A stretch of DNA of 5,328 nucleotides from JAFGKM01 sp964413825 (lineage in GTDB: Bacteria; Ratteibacteria; UBA8468; B48-G9; JAFGKM01). Within the stretch, counting starts at the first letter, position 1. Every line of letters begins with the position of its first letter. Positions 1 to 4,825 of the stretch are shown here, one piece after another. A program made the position numbers and the translations under genes. The notes under the pieces are model-generated. The model searched no databases and was not told the origin of the DNA. It saw only the letters and a program-made list of their open reading frames with translations. The stretch spans positions 1 to 5,328 of the forward strand of contig CAYPTS010000093.1 in NCBI GenBank assembly GCA_964413825.1, in the 5' to 3' direction.

Positions 1-9
1 AAAATAAAT

Positions 10-38
10 TTGACACAAAAATTATCTTGTGATAATAT
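10..38 (+). promoter_or_regulatory. sigma70-type promoter of the GntR-aldolase operon
   Basis: A perfect TTGACA -35 hexamer at 10-15 is followed by a 17-base spacer and TAATAT at 33-38 (4 of 6 matches to TATAAT). GATAAT at 31-36 is a better hexamer but leaves only 15 bases of spacer. Transcription would start near 45, inside the operator repeats and about 40 bases before the GntR start codon. The -35 match and position are seen directly. Use of this promoter is inferred. Confidence 0.7.
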
Positions 39-69
39 GTATACAAGTGATAATAAGTATACAAGATAA
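22..69. promoter_or_regulatory. tandem operator for the GntR/FCD repressor
   Basis: Two adjacent 18-bp direct repeats, TGATAATATGTATACAAG (30-47) and TGATAATAAGTATACAAG (48-65), differ at one base. Each contains the palindrome GTATAC (39-44 and 57-62), which fits the GT...AC half-site pattern known for FadR-type GntR regulators. The pair is bracketed by a perfect 9-bp inverted repeat, TTATCTTGT (22-30) and ACAAGATAA (61-69), so the whole block is nearly symmetric about 45/46. It covers the -10 region and expected transcription start, as an autorepression operator would. Repeats at an 18-bp period, close to two helical turns, would place two dimers on almost the same DNA face. Binding by the neighbouring GntR protein is inferred. 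Confidence 0.72.
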
Positions 70-84
70 AACCTTGAAAAACCA

Positions 85-756
85 ATGAAGACAAAGGCAA
101 ATAAACTTTCGGAAAAGATTATAGAACACCTGCTTAACAACGGAAACGGCAAGCGTGAAATAACGGAAGAATCCATAGCTGCTCGCTTCAGGGTCAGCAG
201 GACACCCGTAAGGGAAGTCCTAAAACATCTTGAACATGACGGCATTATACAGACAAGAAAAAACAGAGGAATCATTTTTAAGGATTTTTCCGAAGAGGAT
301 ATAGATAATATCTATGCCGTCCGGCTTGCCCTTGAAGACATTGCAGTAAGGGAAGCGGCAAAAAACGCCACTCCTGAATTTATCCGCAGATTGAAGACGT
401 ATGCGAGAACGTACAGACAATCCCGTCAAAAACAAAATAGAATGGAAGGAGAACGGGTTGACCGGCTTTTCCACGAAACAATCATAGACCTTTCCGGCAA
501 CTGGTATTTGAGCCATCTCGTGAAAAAAATCCGGATGTTTTCAACCTCTTTTATTTTTTTAAGAGGGATTACATCTTATGCAAAGAAAGACTTGAATCCG
601 TATTCCCATAATAAAATTATCCAGTCTCTTGCTTCAGGCAATCCTGAAAAAGCGGCAGAAACAATTAAAAAACACATTCTCTGGTCCAAAGAGGGGATGT
701 TAAAGGCTGTAAAAGAACGGAAAAAAGAGGAGAAAAATGAAAGCGAAGAAATTTAG
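85..756 (+). CDS. GntR family transcriptional regulator, FadR/FCD subfamily
   Basis: A 223-residue cytoplasmic DNA-binding repressor of typical FCD-regulator length. Residues 8-67 form the winged helix-turn-helix, with the hallmark VSRTPVREVLKHLE (37-50) and the wing DGIIQTRKNRGI. Residues 70-205 are the all-helical FCD effector domain. It has the usual metal-ligand set: D126 and H130 (DRLFH), H175 (SHNKI) and H197 (KKHILW), so it probably binds a divalent metal and a small carboxylate or sugar acid. The lysine- and glutamate-rich tail (209-223) overlaps the aldolase start. The ATG at 85 is the only reasonable start, because an in-frame TAA lies at 67-69. No Shine-Dalgarno site precedes it. 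The tandem GTATAC operator directly upstream suggests autoregulation, and coupling to a NanA-like lyase recalls NanR-type control. The exact ligand cannot be read from the sequence. Confidence 0.93.
   Translation: MKTKANKLSEKIIEHLLNNGNGKREITEESIAARFRVSRTPVREVLKHLEHDGIIQTRKNRGIIFKDFSEEDIDNIYAVRLALEDIAVREAAKNATPEFIRRLKTYARTYRQSRQKQNRMEGERVDRLFHETIIDLSGNWYLSHLVKKIRMFSTSFIFLRGITSYAKKDLNPYSHNKIIQSLASGNPEKAAETIKKHILWSKEGMLKAVKERKKEEKNESEEI
727..732 (+). promoter_or_regulatory. ribosome binding site of the DapA/NanA-family aldolase
   Basis: GAGGAG lies four bases before the ATG at 737, inside the last codons of the GntR gene. It fixes the aldolase start and implies translational coupling with the regulator. 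Confidence 0.75.
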
Positions 757-1636
757 CGGAGTTTATGCGGCGTTGCTGACGCCTTTTAACAAGGAAGGAA
801 ATGTGTGTAAAATGCGCCTGAAGAAACTTGTCAGGTTCCTCGTATCAAAAGAGATAGACGGCCTTTACATCTGCGGGGGAAGCGGAGAGGGTCCCTCGAT
901 GGACGTAGAGGAGAGAAAACTGGTGGTCGAGACGGTACGGGAAGAGGCGGGCGGCAGGGTGCGGCTTATAGCGCACGTAGGCGGCAGTTTGAATACGCGA
1001 AACGCAGTCGAACTTGCGAAACATGCCGAGAAGATGAAACTGGATGCGGTATCCTCCATTGCGCCCATCTATTTCAAGGTAGGGTTCGGGGAGATTTTTA
1101 ACTATTATAAAACGCTGGCTGAAAGTACCTCGCTGCCGTTTCTGATTTACTACATACCCGGGACGACGGGGGTATCCCTTTCAAACGAAGAGATACTGAA
1201 TTTTCTTAAGGTTAAAAACATCATAGGTCTGAAGTATACCAACCCCGACATGTATATTTTGCAGGATATACTTATCAAGGCGAAAGGCAGATGGCTGGCG
1301 TTTTCAGGGCCGGACGAGATGTTCCTTCCCGGACTTGCAATGGGTGTTGCGGGCTGCATCGGTACAACGCAGAACGTCCTGCCGGAGATATTCAAGGGAA
1401 TATACGGCAGTTTTAAGTCGGGCGATATGGAGAAAGCGGCACAACTGCAAAAAAAAGTTACAGTCGCGGTATCCCTTCTTAAACAATACGGCGGCATAAC
1501 GGCATGGAAGGCAGCCCTTAAGTTCAGGGGCATAGATGCGGGATACGCAAGGGAGCCCTTGAAAAAGCAGTTGTCGGAATCCGAAGAAAAACATCTGCAA
1601 AGGGAATGGAAACGGCACTTTCCCGACTTTGCCTGA
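737..1636 (+). CDS. DapA/NanA-family aldolase, N-acetylneuraminate lyase-like
   Basis: A 299-residue TIM-barrel class I aldolase of normal family length. Landmarks run in order: GVYAALLTPF (8-17), IDGLYICGGSGEG (40-52), RLIAHVG (76-82), APIYF (109-113), YYIP (138-141, with Y138 in the catalytic tyrosine position), GLKYT (164-168, with K166 as Schiff-base lysine) and GPDEMF (191-196). The K166/T168 and D193/E194 pattern, plus overall resemblance to E. coli NanA, point to the sialic-acid-lyase branch: cleavage of an N-acylneuraminate or a related 2-keto-3-deoxy sugar acid to pyruvate and an aldehyde. The carboxylate-binding loop is odd. NanA has GGSTGE, but here the same positions read CGGSGE, so Ser-Thr becomes Gly-Ser and the substrate may differ. 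The start overlaps the GntR gene by 20 bp, so the two form an operon. Family membership is secure. Dihydrodipicolinate synthase is unlikely. The precise substrate is uncertain. Confidence 0.92.
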   Translation: MKAKKFSGVYAALLTPFNKEGNVCKMRLKKLVRFLVSKEIDGLYICGGSGEGPSMDVEERKLVVETVREEAGGRVRLIAHVGGSLNTRNAVELAKHAEKMKLDAVSSIAPIYFKVGFGEIFNYYKTLAESTSLPFLIYYIPGTTGVSLSNEEILNFLKVKNIIGLKYTNPDMYILQDILIKAKGRWLAFSGPDEMFLPGLAMGVAGCIGTTQNVLPEIFKGIYGSFKSGDMEKAAQLQKKVTVAVSLLKQYGGITAWKAALKFRGIDAGYAREPLKKQLSESEEKHLQREWKRHFPDFA

Positions 1637-1738
1637 GTATGTTTTCAAACTTTCCAATCTGACTGATGACAAGAATCCAATCTTGAGGTATTATGTTTTT
1701 GGAGTCAGCAATTCCATTTTTGGACTTAATATGGAAAA
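1637..1738 (+). other. spacer between the aldolase and the B12-activation-like gene
   Basis: This AT-rich 102-base gap shows neither a GC-rich terminator hairpin nor a matched -35/-10 pair, so read-through from the GntR-aldolase operon is the simplest reading. It contains an 8-bp direct repeat TCCAATCT (1653-1660 and 1676-1683), a weak 5-bp stem CAAGA/TCTTG (1670-1674 and 1681-1685) and a 6-bp inverted pair CTGACT/AGTCAG (1659-1664 and 1703-1708). None is convincing by itself. Confidence 0.5.
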
Positions 1739-1744
1739 ATGGGA
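1712..1744 (+). promoter_or_regulatory. hairpin covering the translation start of the B12-activation-like gene
   Basis: CCATTTTT (1714-1721) is perfectly complementary to AAAAATGG (1735-1742). A G-U and a U-A pair extend the stem to ten pairs, closing a 13-base loop. The 3' arm contains the ATG at 1739 and the weak GGA signals near it, so folding would hide the start in the mRNA. The stem is AU-rich and only moderately stable, and TTCCAT can alternatively pair with ATGGAA (1731-1736). The pairing is seen directly. A regulatory role is speculative. Confidence 0.35.
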
Positions 1745-2464
1745 AAAATGAAGATAACGTGTAAAAAAGGGCTGTGTTTTCTTGACGGCATTCCGTTTGG
1801 GATTGACCCGGAAAAAACGGCCGCAAAACTGAAAATTGCAAAAAACGTAGAAGATTTTGCGGCACTGAAGGAAATGATTGCCGAAGCGGAAAAAACCGGT
1901 TCGCCGAAAGCCGTGTACAGGGTGGCATACCCGGAGAACAGAACTGACGACAGTGTGGTTATCGAGGGCGTTATGCTGAAGAGCAGGGTGCTTAGCGTAA
2001 ACCTTGAGAATGTGCACCGCGTGTTTCTTTACGTGGTAACCTGCGGCGCGGAACTCGAAGCATGGTCCAAGAAATATACCGACCCGCTTTTTGCTTATTT
2101 TGCGGATTACGTAAAGGTGGAGGCGCTCGGAGAGGCAATGAAGTTTTTCTCCGCATACATAAAAGAAAAGTATTGTCTCACAAAACTTTCAAGAATGGCC
2201 CCCGGCTCACTCAAAGACTGGCCGATAGAACAGCAGAAGCCTTTTTTTGAGATAATCGGCGACGTGGAAGGAACCGCAGGGGTCGTCCTTACCGGAAGTT
2301 TTCTCATGCAGCCCTCAAAGTCCGTATCAGGCATTTTCTTTCCCACCGAAACGTCTTTCGAGAGTTGCATGCTGTGCCCGCGCGAAAAGTGCCCGGGCAG
2401 GCGCGTACCCTATAACAGCAGACTGTATGATGAAAAATATCAGCCGGCGGTGCAAAAAATTTAA
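1739..2464 (+). CDS. stand-alone vitamin B12-dependent methionine synthase activation-domain-like protein
   Basis: A 241-residue protein whose C-terminal half resembles the AdoMet-binding reactivation domain of MetH, here encoded without the catalytic modules. An N-terminal alpha/beta part (1-95) is followed by VFLYVVTCGAELE (95-107), then SRMAPGSLKDWPIEQQ (151-166), which corresponds to the RxxPGY-type AdoMet-binding segment. TGSFLMQPSKSVSGIFFP (185-202) matches the conserved LT-S-M-P-SVSG stretch. A CX2CX4C motif follows (C210, C213, C218) before RRVPY. Proteins of this type are thought to help keep corrinoid methyltransferases in the active Co(I) state. The cysteines could hold a metal or Fe-S centre, but that is inference. 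The start is ambiguous between ATG 1739 and ATG 1748 (M4), both with only weak GGA/GGGA ribosome signals. Its stop overlaps that of the convergent transporter. No methyltransferase or corrinoid protein is visible in this window, so its partner is unknown. Confidence 0.8.
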   Translation: MGKMKITCKKGLCFLDGIPFGIDPEKTAAKLKIAKNVEDFAALKEMIAEAEKTGSPKAVYRVAYPENRTDDSVVIEGVMLKSRVLSVNLENVHRVFLYVVTCGAELEAWSKKYTDPLFAYFADYVKVEALGEAMKFFSAYIKEKYCLTKLSRMAPGSLKDWPIEQQKPFFEIIGDVEGTAGVVLTGSFLMQPSKSVSGIFFPTETSFESCMLCPREKCPGRRVPYNSRLYDEKYQPAVQKI

Positions 2465-3576
2465 GGTGCGGTTTTTATTAATTTGACTGAGAGATACCGA
2501 CGGCTGTGCCATAATCCCGCAATAAGCATCCCTACACCGATAATGACATAGGCGGAAGGCAGGTCAAGTATCTGTCCGATGAGACCCGCCGCCAGTGCCC
2601 CGGCAAAAGTTCCGGCGCCTATGATTCCCTCATGTATTTCGGTTTTTAAACCGTATTTCAGGTGTATCTGCAGACTGTTGTGGTAAGAGAATGCGCCGGC
2701 TGCGCCCAGTATCACTACCCCTATTATGATAATGTGCGGGGTATTCCCCAGCCCTACAAGACAGCAACTGATAAAAAATGCCGTGCAGGAGATGGCAAAC
2801 CTTGCGGGATGCAACAGCAAAGGCTTGTCCATTAAAAGGAAAAATGCTGCGAAACGGGATACCAGCATTATACCTGCAACGGAACCGATAAACTGCGGAG
2901 AAAATCCTCTGGTCAGCCCCAGTTTTGGATAAAGGAAATATATTGAACTCGATGTAAAGAAATGAAGAAAATTTAACAATCTAATTTCTTTAACCGTTGC
3001 AGAAGACGGTGTTTCCATGTTCCCTGCGGGTATATTTGCGTTATTGTTTTTACTGGAAAAAATGGTTTTTCTTTGAGAAGCCATGGCAAAAAATGCGCAC
3101 AGTGCGAGAAGCAGGGATACAATGAACGGATATCCCGGGTTAAATGAAAAAATCGTGCCCGCAGCGAAGGAACCGAGGATTACCCCTGCAGACCACGAGA
3201 GATTGAAGACTCCTATCCTTAACTCGTCACCCGCGCCTGCGAAGCATTTCTGTATTGACGGCCAGAAAAAGCCGTAAAGGATGCCTCCTGATAAGAGGAA
3301 GAAAAATATAAGAGGTATCGGTGAAAAGGGCACCAGAAAATAAAGTATGCCTATGCTCAACGGAGCATAGAAGAAAACCAGTTCCCTCTTTTTTACGGAA
3401 TATCGCGCAAGCAGAAAAGTGGTTATCGTGGCGGCAAAATTCCCGGCAAAGCCGGCAAGCCCTATTATCAGGGGGCCGCTTTGTTTTACCTGTACAAGAT
3501 ACAATGCGAGGGAAATACCCAAAAGATTTCCCATGCATGCCACCAAAAACGATGCCAGGTATATGGATGTAAACAT
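2461..3576 (-). CDS. major facilitator superfamily transporter
   Basis: A 371-residue inner-membrane permease with about twelve hydrophobic helices in two sets of six (roughly 4-30, 36-57, 66-83, 87-109, 122-145, 150-167, then 199-217, 228-248, 258-276, 281-301, 313-337, 341-359). A polar, asparagine-rich cytoplasmic loop (168-198) separates the halves, as is typical for MFS proteins. GVFNLSWSAGVILGSFAAG (122-140) matches the conserved helix-5 region, and FLLARYSVKKRE (54-65) sits at the usual loop 2-3 position. A longer reading from TTG at 3639 adds 21 residues. It is rejected because that TTG is the first half of a strong promoter -35 hexamer, and the ATG at 3576 directly precedes helix 1. 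No clear Shine-Dalgarno site precedes that ATG. The gene is divergent from a LacI-type regulator, which may control it. The substrate cannot be deduced; a sugar, sugar acid or drug are all possible. Confidence 0.88.
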   Translation of the reverse strand: MFTSIYLASFLVACMGNLLGISLALYLVQVKQSGPLIIGLAGFAGNFAATITTFLLARYSVKKRELVFFYAPLSIGILYFLVPFSPIPLIFFFLLSGGILYGFFWPSIQKCFAGAGDELRIGVFNLSWSAGVILGSFAAGTIFSFNPGYPFIVSLLLALCAFFAMASQRKTIFSSKNNNANIPAGNMETPSSATVKEIRLLNFLHFFTSSSIYFLYPKLGLTRGFSPQFIGSVAGIMLVSRFAAFFLLMDKPLLLHPARFAISCTAFFISCCLVGLGNTPHIIIIGVVILGAAGAFSYHNSLQIHLKYGLKTEIHEGIIGAGTFAGALAAGLIGQILDLPSAYVIIGVGMLIAGLWHSRRYLSVKLIKTAP

Positions 3577-3610
3577 TTGTGTTTTTTTTGCCGATAGTTT
3601 TAACCCGATA

Positions 3611-3639
3611 ATAATACATTCAAATGCTTTTATTGTCAA
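3611..3639 (-). promoter_or_regulatory. sigma70 promoter of the MFS transporter
   Basis: Reading the minus strand, a perfect TTGACA (3639-3634) is followed by a 17-base spacer and TATTAT (3616-3611), five of six matches to the -10 consensus. Transcription would start near 3604, leaving a leader of about 28 bases before the ATG at 3576. This is one of the two best promoter matches in the window. Its position excludes translation from the TTG at 3639. Confidence 0.8.
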
Positions 3640-3659
3640 AACGAGTTTTTTGCGTTTTG
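3637..3659. promoter_or_regulatory. candidate LacI-type operator in the divergent spacer
   Basis: A perfect 7-bp inverted repeat, CAAAACG (3637-3643) and CGTTTTG (3653-3659), is separated by nine bases and overlaps the -35 hexamer of the transporter promoter. A protein bound there would block transporter transcription. The half-spacing is wide for a classical LacI-family site with central CG. A second candidate with central CG, AAACGATT (3675-3682, pattern AAnCGnTT), sits just upstream of the regulator's own -35. The repeats are seen directly. Binding is inferred. Confidence 0.4.
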
Positions 3660-3687
3660 TTGTTTGAAGTGCTTAAACGATTCCCGC

Positions 3688-3715
3688 TTGACAAAATTAA
3701 ATTTATGTGTATAAT
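3688..3715 (+). promoter_or_regulatory. sigma70 promoter of the LacI regulator-dehydrogenase operon
   Basis: TTGACA (3688-3693), a 16-base spacer and a perfect TATAAT (3710-3715) form a near-consensus promoter. Transcription would start around 3721-3723, giving a leader of only about 15 bases that begins at the ribosome binding site. Its -10 overlaps an in-frame GTG at 3707, which therefore cannot be the start codon. Confidence 0.82.
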
Positions 3716-3721
3716 GTATGG

Positions 3722-3727
3722 AAAGGA
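3722..3727 (+). promoter_or_regulatory. ribosome binding site of the LacI regulator
   Basis: AAAGGA ends nine bases before the ATG at 3737. It supports that start over the upstream in-frame GTG at 3707, which lies within the promoter. Confidence 0.65.
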
Positions 3728-3736
3728 AAAATATTC

Positions 3737-4825
3737 ATGAAGACACTGAAGGAAATAGCGGATGAGCTGGATGTATCAATGGCGGCTGTTTCGTATGTTT
3801 ATAATAACAAGTGGAAACAGAACAGGATTAATCCGGCGCTTGCCGAAAAGATTAGCAAAAAACTGAAGAAAGAGAAATACCGTCCCAACAGTCTTGGGCT
3901 GCAGTTAAAGACGAAAAAAACCCGGACCATAGGCATTGTTCTCGGCGACCTTACAAGAACCTTCAACCTGAACATCCTGTCGGGAATAGAAAAAGTTTTG
4001 ACGGAAAAGGGATATTTCAGCCTTGTGTGCAGTTCAAATCTCGGGAGATTGGAAAAAAAACAACTTGAAATCCTTTCAGACAGAAACATAGACGGAATAA
4101 TTTTTTCTCCACACAAAAACGGAAGAACCACCTTTGACACTGTGAAAGAATTAATAAAAGACAGGCTTCCCGTTGTTCTTGTCGATAACTATCTGTCTGA
4201 AGTGAATATGGATTTTGTGGTTAGCGACAACTATCTCGGGACATATCAGGCAATCAATTATCTTATAAAAAGCGGGAGAAGAAAAATCGCCTACATGGGT
4301 TCAAGCAAGCACCTTACGGCGCTGGATGAAAGATTCAGAGGATATGAAGACGCGTTGAAAGATGAAGGGATTCCGCTTAACCGGAAACTGCTCTGGAAAA
4401 AAACAACGAAATTTCAGAATGTGTATTCGGCGATGAAAGAAATGTTTTCAGAAGAGAAACCGGATGCTCTTTTCGTTGAAAGTTTGCATTATTTCAAGGA
4501 GGGATTCCGCTTTTTTTTAGAAAACGGCCATAAGGTACCCGATGACATAACCCTTACAGGTTTTGACTCTGTAGACTTGAATCTTTCGGAAATCCAGGAG
4601 GTTGATTTACCTTCCATTGTCCGGCAACCCATTCCTTTTGTGGAACAGCGGGGAACCGAAATCGGCGAGATTGCCGCCGGGATAATACTGGACAGAATAA
4701 GCGGAAAAAAGAAAGAACCTTCGCAGATATTTTTGAAACCGGAACTCAAGTTTTTTAATGGAAAGGAAAACAATGGCAAAAGAATACGAAAAAGGAAAAG
4801 CGATAGTTTTCAAGAAGCCCCGTGA
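3737..4825 (+). CDS. LacI family transcriptional regulator
   Basis: A 362-residue cytoplasmic repressor-type protein. The N-terminus has the LacI helix-turn-helix (LKEIADELDVSMAAVSYVYN, 4-23) and a hinge beginning at YRPNSLGLQL (48-57). In the hinge the usual A-R-x-L reads G-L-Q-L, keeping the minor-groove leucine (L57). Residues 63-340 are a periplasmic-binding-protein-like sensor with TIGIVLGDL (64-72), IDGIIFSP (118-125), LPVVLVDN (144-151), RKIAYMGS (182-189), RFRGYEDAL (199-207) and ITLTGFDS (271-278). The ligand is probably a sugar or sugar derivative. The ATG at 3737 is chosen because the helix-turn-helix normally begins within a few residues of the start, and because the upstream GTG falls in the promoter. 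The lysine/arginine-rich tail (341-362) is read through the start of the dehydrogenase gene and is longer than the family core. The divergent transporter and the overlapping dehydrogenase are its likely targets. Confidence 0.93.
   Translation: MKTLKEIADELDVSMAAVSYVYNNKWKQNRINPALAEKISKKLKKEKYRPNSLGLQLKTKKTRTIGIVLGDLTRTFNLNILSGIEKVLTEKGYFSLVCSSNLGRLEKKQLEILSDRNIDGIIFSPHKNGRTTFDTVKELIKDRLPVVLVDNYLSEVNMDFVVSDNYLGTYQAINYLIKSGRRKIAYMGSSKHLTALDERFRGYEDALKDEGIPLNRKLLWKKTTKFQNVYSAMKEMFSEEKPDALFVESLHYFKEGFRFFLENGHKVPDDITLTGFDSVDLNLSEIQEVDLPSIVRQPIPFVEQRGTEIGEIAAGIILDRISGKKKEPSQIFLKPELKFFNGKENNGKRIRKRKSDSFQEAP
4762..4767 (+). promoter_or_regulatory. ribosome binding site of the MDR dehydrogenase
   Basis: AAAGGA lies five bases before the ATG at 4773 and inside the LacI regulator's last codons. 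It favours 4773 as the dehydrogenase start and implies co-translation with the regulator. Confidence 0.65.

Noticed and set aside
1231..1240. Further GTATAC-containing site inside the aldolase gene
   Set aside because: A single AGTATACC within coding sequence lacks the flanking repeat seen at the operator.
1653..1685. Direct repeat TCCAATCT and weak stem CAAGA/TCTTG as an operator or terminator
   Set aside because: They are too short, the stem has only five pairs with no following T run, and chance is likely in AT-rich sequence.
1731..1751. Six-codon leader ORF starting at ATG 1731 and overlapping the B12-type gene start
   Set aside because: It lacks a convincing ribosome site and could easily arise by chance in this ATG- and A-rich stretch.
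2440..2480. Bidirectional terminator between the convergent genes
   Set aside because: GGTGC motifs there are direct, not inverted, repeats, so no GC-rich stem forms.
3577..3639. N-terminal extension of the transporter from TTG 3639
   Set aside because: The TTG is part of a strong promoter -35 hexamer, so the mRNA would start downstream of it.
3707..3736. Ten-residue N-terminal extension of the LacI regulator from GTG 3707
   Set aside because: It overlaps the TATAAT -10. ATG 3737 has a ribosome site and starts where LacI proteins normally start.
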